Shown piece by piece: positions 6,557-13,394 of a stretch of DNA of 13,394 nucleotides; position 1 is the stretch's first letter; every line of letters starts with the position of its first letter. Source of the DNA: an uncultured Ectothiorhodospiraceae bacterium. GTDB taxonomy: Bacteria > Pseudomonadota > Gammaproteobacteria > UBA6429 > Thiohalophilaceae. Location of the stretch: assembly GCA_947259425.1 (NCBI GenBank), contig CAMYMO010000205.1:1-13394 (forward strand), read 5' to 3'. A program made the position numbers and the translations under genes. The notes under the pieces were generated by a model. The model made no database searches, was not told where the DNA came from, and saw only the letters and a program-made list of their open reading frames with translations.

Positions 6557-8820
6557 TGGAGCGAGTTCTCACACTTATCGGTATCCTGCTATTGGCTGTC
6601 ACACAATTTTCTGTTGTTGCTGACGCCGGGGAAAACCAAGCTGCACAAACTATATATCTTAAAGAACTGATGGCAACGGATACGCCAGTGATTTTGCGCA
6701 GTGCACAAAGCGAGTATAGCTTTAGTATACCGTTATCTGCACGCGTCCAAGTGGAAAAGGCAAGCTTGGATTTACGGTTTACCAATTCGATATCCTTAAC
6801 CGCACGCTCGCAACTTAAAGTAGCTTTGAATGATATGATCCTGGCGCAAGTCCCTTTACGTGCCCGTAGTCCGGAAGGACGAGTGAGTGTGAGGTTACCG
6901 GTGGCTCTACTCAAGCAAGGGTATAATAAACTGACTTTTTCTGTAGCGCAGCATTATACGGAAAGCTGCGAAGACCCTTCGTCACCTGAGCTATGGACAC
7001 AAATTGATACAGCTAAGTCTGCTCTAACATTCAAATCAACTTATAAGCCGTCTGGTTTTCGTTTGAATAACCTTGCCGACTTGATTGATCGAAAACTGTG
7101 GTCAGAGTACCGTTTGAGGATATTGACGACAAGTGACAATCCTAACGATGACACACTTGCTGCTGGCGCTTTGGTAGCACAAAGCGCAGCACTATTACTG
7201 GATTATGTTCCGCTCGTGGTCTCTCATAAGGTCGTGACGCGTCATTCTGCGAAAGACAAGGATCAACAACGTTTTCCTGGACTGGATTGGCGTTCCCTAG
7301 GAGGCGGTGACGGCGTATTAATCGGGACAAATACAGAGTTAAAAGATCTGGTTGCTAAACAGATACTTGATAAAGTGACGGGACCTTACCTTGCTATATT
7401 TCCTAACGAGGTTGATCCTGCTCACTTCCTACTGGTCGTATCGGGTCGGGATAACGCTGAATTACAACTTGCCGCACAGGTATTAGCACTTCGAGGCGCG
7501 ACGCTTCCTGCGTTGCAGCATGTGGTCATTAGTGACGCGATTCTTCACAACCAACACGGATATCAACGTCCAAACGCGATTACATCGGATAGAGTATATA
7601 GCTTCACAGAATTTGGTTTTCAGAGTACAACCCTGCAAGGCATGTATCCGGAACCTGCACAACTGCGTTTTTGGGCAGCGCCGGATCTTTTCTCACCTGG
7701 TGATGCTGCGATAGCGATGCATTTGCATCTGGCCTATGGTGCCGGTGTCGACCTGCAGTCCACCTTGAATTTATTTCTCAACGGTCAATTTGAACATGCC
7801 ATCCATATAACCGAACCCCATGGTGTCGTTTATTATGACTACATTGTGAAAATACCTGTTGCGAGTTTACAACCTGGTTGGAATGAAATCAGCTTCAGGC
7901 CCAGTATGTTACCGGCTAACCTTGGCGGGCAATGCCAACCAATCTTTACCGATAATCTGTTAGTGACCCTGTTTGACGATTCATATCTGAAAATGGATAA
8001 AGTAGCCCATTTCACGAAATTACCGAATTTACAGTTAATTGGTCGCACGGGTTATCCTTATACGATGAATCATGATGAAACCAACGTGTCTGTTCAAGTG
8101 ACCGAGACAGACAGTGCGACCGTCTCCGCCGCATGGACTTTGATGGCAAAGCTTGCCCAGATTGCAAAATATCCGTTACTCCACGCGCAAGTTGGTAATC
8201 AGATACATAATGATCGGGATCATCTTATAATCATAGGCCGAGAGGCCACTATTCCTGCGAAACTCAAAGCAGCTGCACCGGGTAGTTTATCAACATCATT
8301 ATTAAGCAGAATTTCATCTCGGGAGTCGAACCAACAGGTTCCGCAAACAACAGACAAGTTCAGTAAATTTACAGAATGGTTCAAAAGTTCTGCTCCTGAT
8401 GAGATAAAAGATCAAAATGAGATAAAATTCAGTGGTGATCTGAATAATAGTGTAATTTTATTACAATATGAGTCCCCTTTTAACCGCGAACGTAGTGTAC
8501 TCATGTTATCCGCACTTAACTCCGAAAGTCTTGCCAGTGAAATTTCAGCGTTAATACAACATAAGACCTGGGGGAAACTGGCAGGAGGTATGTTCCTTTG
8601 GCAAACCGAGACGCAATCTGCACAGCAATTTGAATCGGCACAGTCATTTTATATTGGTGATGCCGATCTGCGTTCACGGATTGGGTTTTATTTCTCTGAC
8701 AGCCCAGTCGCAGCTATTTTGACGATTCTGGTTGGAATATTGCTATTTGTTATCGTCTCGCGTTGGTTGCTCGTACGTTTCCGTCGAAAGCACCACCCGA
8801 ATGTCGATGACGATGCGTAA
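6553..8820 (+). CDS. bcsB: Cellulose synthase periplasmic subunit BcsB
   Basis: BcsB is the periplasmic partner of BcsA. It is anchored in the inner membrane by one C-terminal helix, is needed for synthase activity and guides the emerging glucan. The 755-residue length is typical. An N-terminal signal peptide is visible (MMERVLTLIGILLLAVTQFS, ending near ADA), followed by family segments ESCEDPSSPELWTQI, DDTLAAGALVAQSAALLL, DGVLIGTN, GPYLAIFPNEVDPAHFLLVV and NLGGQCQPIFTDNLLVTLFD, where paired domains of carbohydrate-binding and flavodoxin-like fold are expected. Near the end, a helix (SPVAAILTILVGILLFVIVS) is followed by the basic RWLLVRFRRKHH. The start ATG has AAGGAAG six bases upstream and overlaps the bcsA stop (ATGA), which implies translational coupling. 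A second ATG follows directly. No frameshift or internal stop was seen. Confidence 0.93.
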   Translation: MMERVLTLIGILLLAVTQFSVVADAGENQAAQTIYLKELMATDTPVILRSAQSEYSFSIPLSARVQVEKASLDLRFTNSISLTARSQLKVALNDMILAQVPLRARSPEGRVSVRLPVALLKQGYNKLTFSVAQHYTESCEDPSSPELWTQIDTAKSALTFKSTYKPSGFRLNNLADLIDRKLWSEYRLRILTTSDNPNDDTLAAGALVAQSAALLLDYVPLVVSHKVVTRHSAKDKDQQRFPGLDWRSLGGGDGVLIGTNTELKDLVAKQILDKVTGPYLAIFPNEVDPAHFLLVVSGRDNAELQLAAQVLALRGATLPALQHVVISDAILHNQHGYQRPNAITSDRVYSFTEFGFQSTTLQGMYPEPAQLRFWAAPDLFSPGDAAIAMHLHLAYGAGVDLQSTLNLFLNGQFEHAIHITEPHGVVYYDYIVKIPVASLQPGWNEISFRPSMLPANLGGQCQPIFTDNLLVTLFDDSYLKMDKVAHFTKLPNLQLIGRTGYPYTMNHDETNVSVQVTETDSATVSAAWTLMAKLAQIAKYPLLHAQVGNQIHNDRDHLIIIGREATIPAKLKAAAPGSLSTSLLSRISSRESNQQVPQTTDKFSKFTEWFKSSAPDEIKDQNEIKFSGDLNNSVILLQYESPFNRERSVLMLSALNSESLASEISALIQHKTWGKLAGGMFLWQTETQSAQQFESAQSFYIGDADLRSRIGFYFSDSPVAAILTILVGILLFVIVSRWLLVRFRRKHHPNVDDDA

Positions 8821-9847
8821 AGTATTATTCACTGCGCTGACTATATTAATGCTGGGGGGGTGTGAACGACTAGCATCTAACAGCATTTCAAGCCAGGAAT
8901 GGTCGAACTACCAATCACATTTTATTAGTCCCGAAGGAAGGGTGATCGATACCGGTAATAGTGGGATTAGCCATTCCGAAGGACAAGGCTATGCCATGCT
9001 ATTGGCTGTTGCTGCAGGAGAACGCAGGCACTTTGATCGTATCTGGGCATGGACGCAACGCAATTTGCAGATACGTGATGATCATCTTTTTGCCTGGAAA
9101 TGGGATCCACATAGCTCAAATCCAGTCGTCGATAAAAATAATGCCAGTGATGGTGATCTTTTAATTGCCTGGGCATTATACCGTGCAGCGCAGAGCTGGA
9201 AGAATAAATCCTATCGACTTTCGAGTCTGGAAATTACCAAGGATATTCGCAAAAAATTAATCATCAATACAAAGTCAGGGCCAGTCCTACTCCCCGGCGA
9301 AAAAGGATTTATTCATAATACAGCGATTACTTTAAATCCTTCCTACTGGGTTTTTCCTGCGTTCCGTGCTTTACAGGAGATGGATGCTGATCCGGTTTGG
9401 AACAATCTGATCGATAGTGGCAACCAATTGTTGTATAAAAATCAGTTTGGACAATATCACTTGCCGGCTGATTGGATCGTTTTACGTGACGGCACAGTTT
9501 CTTTATCGGAAACACTTTCGTCGCGCTTCAGTTTTGATGCGATGCGTATACCGTTATATGTTTGTTGGGATAAAAAACCTGTACATGCATCACTAAAGAA
9601 AATCGATGAGTTCTGGAATATTCCAGCTGTACCTGCCTGGATCGATCTTGGTAACGGAAAAACAGCAGACTTCGGCTTAGTGTATGGGCAACAGGCTATT
9701 CGACAATTATTACGGCGTTGCCTTGGAAGTGACAAGCAAAATATAACAAAAGTGAAGACAGAAAAAAATAGGCCTATCGCGAAAGATTATTATTCTTCGA
9801 CATTATATTTACTGTCACGAGTCGCGGCGCTAGAGGCTGGGTTCTAA
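8801..9847 (+). CDS. bcsZ: Endo-1,4-beta-glucanase BcsZ (GH8), predicted lipoprotein
   Basis: BcsZ hydrolyses beta-1,4-glucan in the periplasm or cell envelope and tunes cellulose export. The mature part shows the GH8 signature HSEGQGYAM with the general acid Glu60, the NASDGDLLIAWAL segment with Asp117, the HNTAITLNPSYWVFPAF segment, and SFDAMRIPLY with Asp246 as the probable general base (numbering from 8801). I chose ATG 8801 because the open frame upstream (to 8732) lies wholly inside bcsB and would put 23 residues before the signal peptide; ATG 8807 and 8813 are also possible. The N terminus MRKVLFTALTILMLGGCERL is a lipoprotein signal with lipobox LGGC and Cys21. Glu at +2 gives no inner-membrane retention signal, so outer-membrane attachment is inferred. 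The gene overlaps the end of bcsB by 20 bases and ends one base before bcsC. Confidence 0.9.
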   Translation: MSMTMRKVLFTALTILMLGGCERLASNSISSQEWSNYQSHFISPEGRVIDTGNSGISHSEGQGYAMLLAVAAGERRHFDRIWAWTQRNLQIRDDHLFAWKWDPHSSNPVVDKNNASDGDLLIAWALYRAAQSWKNKSYRLSSLEITKDIRKKLIINTKSGPVLLPGEKGFIHNTAITLNPSYWVFPAFRALQEMDADPVWNNLIDSGNQLLYKNQFGQYHLPADWIVLRDGTVSLSETLSSRFSFDAMRIPLYVCWDKKPVHASLKKIDEFWNIPAVPAWIDLGNGKTADFGLVYGQQAIRQLLRRCLGSDKQNITKVKTEKNRPIAKDYYSSTLYLLSRVAALEAGF

Positions 9848-9848
9848 T

Positions 9849-12350
9849 ATGCAGTTAACAACTTGGTATTGTATCCATGTGATTTTTTATATTTTAATTT
9901 ACTCAACTTTGGCGAGCGCAGAACCACAGGGCGACCAGTCTACCATCACCGATTATGATGCTTACCGGCAACAGAATCTGGTTATTGATAAAGAAATACC
10001 AACACCATCTTCAATAAAAAAGAAACAACTGACCGTTCAGGAACAGCGTGAACAGCCTCTTTGGTCATTGCTGAAAAATGGACAGCTGGATAAGCTGCGT
10101 ACCGCCATTAAAACTATGCAATCTGATAATCCAGGTTGGCAACCCTCATTGCATCTGACTAAAGAGTTGGGAATTGCAACGCAACGCCAACAAATTAAAG
10201 CTGCCATCGAGACTCAGTCGAATAAAAAAATAATCGAGTTGTCGACTCGTTATCCTGATCGTTTTCGCTGTGTTGAGGTTCATCATCTTTGGGCACAGGC
10301 TGAAGCCCATATCCAACTTAATGAAACGAATAAAGGAATGGAAGTCTACCGCCAGGTCATTACATCCTGTGCCTCAGCGTATAAACGGCTAGTGACCTTG
10401 TATAAAGCTGAAAAATTATTACCGGCCAACAAAACATTGAAGCTGATAAAACTGGAAGATCAGCGTCCGTCGCGCTCGGAATCACTGGAAACCAAATATC
10501 AGGATTTGCGTTATCGTCATTATTTAAAAGCTGCAAATCAAAAAAACCTTGAAGTTGGTAATACGCTATTTTACTTAAAACAGATTGAACCACAGATAAT
10601 CGCTCGACGTGACGCATCGACAGCCCGATTGTTTGCCAACGCTTACCGTCAATCAAACAACGAAGCCAAAGAATTTGCCTGGTTGGAACAGGCTGCAAAA
10701 TGGTCTGGTGAAGAACAAGATTATCTTCATCTGCTGCGTCACTATCTAGCTAGCGGTGATACAGCCAATGGAAAAAGGCTTATCAAGAACATATCCAATG
10801 CAGAATTTGACACAACAGTGCTAAAAACAGAAATGTCCTTGCATGAGGCACGTTACGCATACCAACGAGGAGACTATGATGAGACACTGAACCACCTGCG
10901 TGCAATGAGCGGAAATAATGAATCAAATCGTGAAGCAATCCTACTTTCGGCCTGGTCGCATTATCATTTAGGTCTATATGTAACGGCCGCAGATGAATTC
11001 GAAATACTTTATCGACAACAACAAGATCAAGCAATTGCGCAAGGTCTGGTCTTTAGTCTCTATCATGCAAAACAATTACAAAAATTTATCGCGCTCGAAC
11101 AGGAACTGAATGGTCCCTTGACCCTATTACTACCTGAAGATGATGTGATTGCGCGCATGCAAACAGGAAAATCACCGGCCGAGTTACAACTATCGATCAA
11201 TGATAAGGCACACATACAAATTTTAGATACCAAACATGCAGAATCTAAAGTGACGGCAGCGCTGTTGTCGCGCGGCAAGTCAGGTGATGCTGGAACCAGC
11301 CAACTTAGTTTAAACAAGTTACCAGTAATTGATTTACATATTGCGTCGAGCGCCTTCACCGAGTGGAGTTTACAATTAGACAGGGTCACGCTCGATGCTG
11401 GTTCACCAGCAACGGGCACACTGATTGGTAGTGACGCATTTGGCAACAGCGGTCAGATGTTTTCACCGACGACGAAGCTAGACAATGGATTAGAAGGCCT
11501 AATACGGGTTCAACACCAACAGGGTGAACAAACATGGTTTGCTGGTATTGGCCTGAGTACGACAAATGGAGAAGTAGATGCTAATTTACAAGGCACTATT
11601 GGGCTAACAAATTACTCGGCAACATCAGGCTGGCAAGGCGCATTAATAAAAACACCAGTGCGTGAATCAATATTATCTTACTCCGGATTACGTGATCCTT
11701 TTTCCGGACAACAGTGGGGCGCTGTATCGAAAACAGCGATTGAAGTAACTGGTTATCGAGCCATTAATAATGCTTGGCAATGGTCAGGGTCGGCGACATT
11801 CGCGCTACTCGATGGTGACGGAGTTAAGCAAAACCAGCATCTTGGTCTCTATGCCGCAGCAAGTCGAAATCTGAGTCTGACTGATGCAGAGGAAGTGAAT
11901 TTTGGCCCTTATCTTCTAGCCCAGACCTATCAGTATAATCTGAGTAAGTTCACACTTGGCCATGGCGGATATTTCAGCCCGCAACAACTTATTCAACTTG
12001 GCGTACGTGGACGTTATCTCAGTGCTGAACATAGAGATTATTTATGGCAGACGGATATTGCCATTGGATATCAATATCATAAAGAAGATTCGACTCCCTA
12101 TTTCCCACTTAATCCAAATAACCAAAATTATGCGGAAAACAGTGACCGTGGTATCGCTACACAATGGGACATCGCCGCAGTAAAAAATATCGGGCAGACC
12201 CCCTGGCAAGTTGGCGGTATATTTCGTGGCAGAGCCAGCCCACAGTATAATGATTTTGCAGGAATGATCTTTTTACGTTATCTCTTTACAGATTCGCGGA
12301 AAGTACTGCGGCACGATCTGCCTCATGAAATATTTCAAACTTTATATTAG
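9849..12350 (+). CDS. bcsC: Cellulose synthase outer-membrane export protein BcsC
   Basis: BcsC forms the outer-membrane channel for the glucan, with a periplasmic TPR superhelix in front of a 16-strand-type barrel. An N-terminal signal peptide is clear (HVIFYILIYSTLASA, cut before EPQ). Residues about 130-420 are helical TPR-like repeats, for example ARYAYQRGDYDETLNHLRAM and SAWSHYHLGLYVTAADEFEI. The C-terminal third matches the BcsC barrel domain: ESILSYSGLRDPFSGQQWG at about 605-624 and LGHGGYFSPQQ at about 704-714. The last predicted strand, MIFLRYLF, is followed by a 20-residue tail ending in Tyr. At 833 residues it is clearly shorter than enterobacterial BcsC (about 1150), the deficit lying in the TPR part. 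The start ATG is one base after the bcsZ stop; AGAGG at 9832-9836 is a rather distant ribosome site. Confidence 0.9.
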   Translation: MQLTTWYCIHVIFYILIYSTLASAEPQGDQSTITDYDAYRQQNLVIDKEIPTPSSIKKKQLTVQEQREQPLWSLLKNGQLDKLRTAIKTMQSDNPGWQPSLHLTKELGIATQRQQIKAAIETQSNKKIIELSTRYPDRFRCVEVHHLWAQAEAHIQLNETNKGMEVYRQVITSCASAYKRLVTLYKAEKLLPANKTLKLIKLEDQRPSRSESLETKYQDLRYRHYLKAANQKNLEVGNTLFYLKQIEPQIIARRDASTARLFANAYRQSNNEAKEFAWLEQAAKWSGEEQDYLHLLRHYLASGDTANGKRLIKNISNAEFDTTVLKTEMSLHEARYAYQRGDYDETLNHLRAMSGNNESNREAILLSAWSHYHLGLYVTAADEFEILYRQQQDQAIAQGLVFSLYHAKQLQKFIALEQELNGPLTLLLPEDDVIARMQTGKSPAELQLSINDKAHIQILDTKHAESKVTAALLSRGKSGDAGTSQLSLNKLPVIDLHIASSAFTEWSLQLDRVTLDAGSPATGTLIGSDAFGNSGQMFSPTTKLDNGLEGLIRVQHQQGEQTWFAGIGLSTTNGEVDANLQGTIGLTNYSATSGWQGALIKTPVRESILSYSGLRDPFSGQQWGAVSKTAIEVTGYRAINNAWQWSGSATFALLDGDGVKQNQHLGLYAAASRNLSLTDAEEVNFGPYLLAQTYQYNLSKFTLGHGGYFSPQQLIQLGVRGRYLSAEHRDYLWQTDIAIGYQYHKEDSTPYFPLNPNNQNYAENSDRGIATQWDIAAVKNIGQTPWQVGGIFRGRASPQYNDFAGMIFLRYLFTDSRKVLRHDLPHEIFQTLY

Positions 12351-12357
12351 TTTTCAA

Positions 12358-12379
12358 CGGGGCCAGGAACGTTTCCCCG
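12358..12379. terminator. GC-rich hairpin in the convergent gap after bcsC
   Basis: CGGGG (12358-12362) pairs with CCCCG (12375-12379) around a 12-base loop, in the 32-base gap between the bcsC stop and the end of the convergent oxidoreductase gene. Its position fits a bidirectional terminator. Neither side has a strong T run: minus-strand downstream bases are TTGAAAAC, plus-strand AAGTTAAATCTT. The stem is only five pairs, so intrinsic activity is uncertain. Confidence 0.35.
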
Positions 12380-12382
12380 AAG

Positions 12383-13394
12383 TTAAATCTTAAGTTGAGC
12401 TTTTCTATGCATATATGCCGCCATGCTAGACTTAAACAATCCTATACTAAATATGTAGTATATTATCTTAAAAATGAATAATGGTTTTTTAATCGGTGTA
12501 TCTCTAAACACATCTCCTGTTAGCAAGGAAATCATAGCATCTACTATTCGATATCTGTTATTCGGATTTAAAAATAATAAGCGTATCGCTGGGCTGTTAA
12601 AGCGATAAATTAGCCATGAAAATGTTTTTATGCCACGGTTGATTTTTTTTTGATGTCGTTTAAAAGGCAGTGTTGACCTGTTTGGATCCTGCAAATATCT
12701 TGACACCGCCTCAGATGCGCTTTCGGCAGAATGCATTGCTACAAAAACGCCAGTAGAAAATATGGGATCTATAAATGCAAATGCATCACCTATAAGCATA
12801 TAATTTTTATCGTACAACTTCTTTGACTGATAAGAAAAGTTTCCTGTAGCCGTTACTTTTGTCTCTAATTTTGAATTTTGAACCCGCTCGTACAATGCTC
12901 CGCATGTCTTGATAGTATTAAGTAAAAAGTCATCTAACGGTACTTTACGAGTCTTCAAATATTCTGGCCAACATACCGCACCAATACTTGTGGTTCCATC
13001 TTTTAATGGAATCAACCAAAACCAACCATACTCAAACCAATATATACTTATATTGCCCTGATGCTCACCTTGTCGACGAGTAACGCCACTAAAATGACCA
13101 AATACAGCAGCACTATTATGTACTGAATTTTTCTTCTTCAACTTTAATTTAGATGAAAGAAACGTATCACGGCCTGATGCATCAATTAAAAATTTAGCAG
13201 TAAATATGTGTTCAGTATTAGAATCATCTTTTGCAACCACAGTAACCTGGTCACTTTTTCTTAAATCAAAATTAACTGCTTGATAACCCTCTAAAACTTC
13301 CACATTGTTTTTTTTACTATTTTCTAAAAGGAGATGATCAAATTCAGATCTACGAACCTGAAAAGCAGTAGGATACTCTGCATCAATTGCCTTA
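12383..13394 (-). CDS. FAD-dependent oxidoreductase of the flavin-dependent halogenase family (N terminus outside window)
   Basis: The minus-strand frame is open to the window edge, so the N-terminal FAD-binding GxGxxG region is missing and the ATG at 13303 is an internal codon. The visible part, about 337 residues, begins with DAEYPTAFQVRRSEFDHLLL, the typical family segment before the second FAD region. It continues with KFLIDASGRDTFLS (the D-x-x-G-R FAD motif), YGWFWLIPL (the W-x-W-x-I-P motif characteristic of flavin-dependent halogenases) and the C-terminal FAD-contact motif GDAFAFIDPIFSTGVFVAMH. Relatives include tryptophan and phenolic halogenases and uncharacterised 'tryptophan halogenase-like' monooxygenases. 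Substrate and true halogenating activity cannot be told; the catalytic Lys of halogenases would lie in the missing N-terminal part. The tail has hydrophobic stretches (PLFIFKIIYYIFSIGLF) that may touch the membrane. It converges on bcsC and is probably unrelated to cellulose synthesis. Confidence 0.85.
   Translation of the reverse strand, partial: KAIDAEYPTAFQVRRSEFDHLLLENSKKNNVEVLEGYQAVNFDLRKSDQVTVVAKDDSNTEHIFTAKFLIDASGRDTFLSSKLKLKKKNSVHNSAAVFGHFSGVTRRQGEHQGNISIYWFEYGWFWLIPLKDGTTSIGAVCWPEYLKTRKVPLDDFLLNTIKTCGALYERVQNSKLETKVTATGNFSYQSKKLYDKNYMLIGDAFAFIDPIFSTGVFVAMHSAESASEAVSRYLQDPNRSTLPFKRHQKKINRGIKTFSWLIYRFNSPAIRLLFLNPNNRYRIVDAMISLLTGDVFRDTPIKKPLFIFKIIYYIFSIGLFKSSMAAYMHRKAQLKI

Noticed and set aside
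8732..8800. Longer bcsZ ORF starting inside bcsB
   Set aside because: It would put 23 polar residues before a clear lipoprotein signal peptide; the start at 8801 (or 8807/8813) fits better.
11063..11446. Minus-strand ORF of 127 codons opposite bcsC
   Set aside because: It is a shadow of bcsC, with Ser/Cys-rich composition and no ribosome site.

Overview
The window reads as a chromosomal segment of a moderately AT-rich Gram-negative bacterium, most likely a gammaproteobacterium. This rests on the bcsA-bcsB-bcsZ-bcsC cellulose operon with its outer-membrane BcsC, and on the general look of the proteins; the genus cannot be fixed from sequence alone. The standard genetic code fits all intact genes.

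Layout. (1) 1-459, + strand: C-terminal end of a TPR-repeat protein of the type attached to AAA/STAND ATPases and class III cyclases. (2) 484-2310, - strand, convergent: a 608-residue DUF2236/MpaB-Lcp-type oxygenase with an added C-terminal membrane module. (3) 2311-4192: a low-coding-density stretch with one intact but unrecognised 151-residue ORF (3028-3483), flanked by two decayed gene remnants (about 2457-3002 on + and 3657-4063 on -). It ends in an AT-rich leader with a perfect inverted repeat just upstream of bcsA. (4) 4193-12350, + strand: a tightly packed cellulose synthase operon, bcsA-bcsB-bcsZ-bcsC, with overlapping or 1-bp junctions. (5) A GC hairpin in the 32-bp convergent gap. 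(6) 12383-13394, - strand: an FAD-dependent oxidoreductase of the flavin-dependent halogenase family, running off the window edge.

How the operon should work. BcsA polymerises UDP-glucose and moves the glucan across the inner membrane. BcsB is its periplasmic, membrane-anchored partner. BcsZ is a GH8 endoglucanase, here with a lipoprotein signal. BcsC is the TPR plus beta-barrel outer-membrane exporter. The PilZ domain of BcsA should make synthesis depend on cyclic di-GMP.

The most striking observation is that bcsA is interrupted by one in-frame TAA (5765-5767). Reading straight through it restores a normal BcsA of about 787 residues. The stop falls after the catalytic core and gating loop, and cuts off the last two membrane helices and the PilZ domain. 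The rest of the operon is open, so this is a recent nonsense mutation, a sequencing or assembly error, or (less likely) a split or recoded gene. I found no convincing evidence of a wholly new system. The most novel-looking material is the unrecognised ORF and its decayed neighbours.
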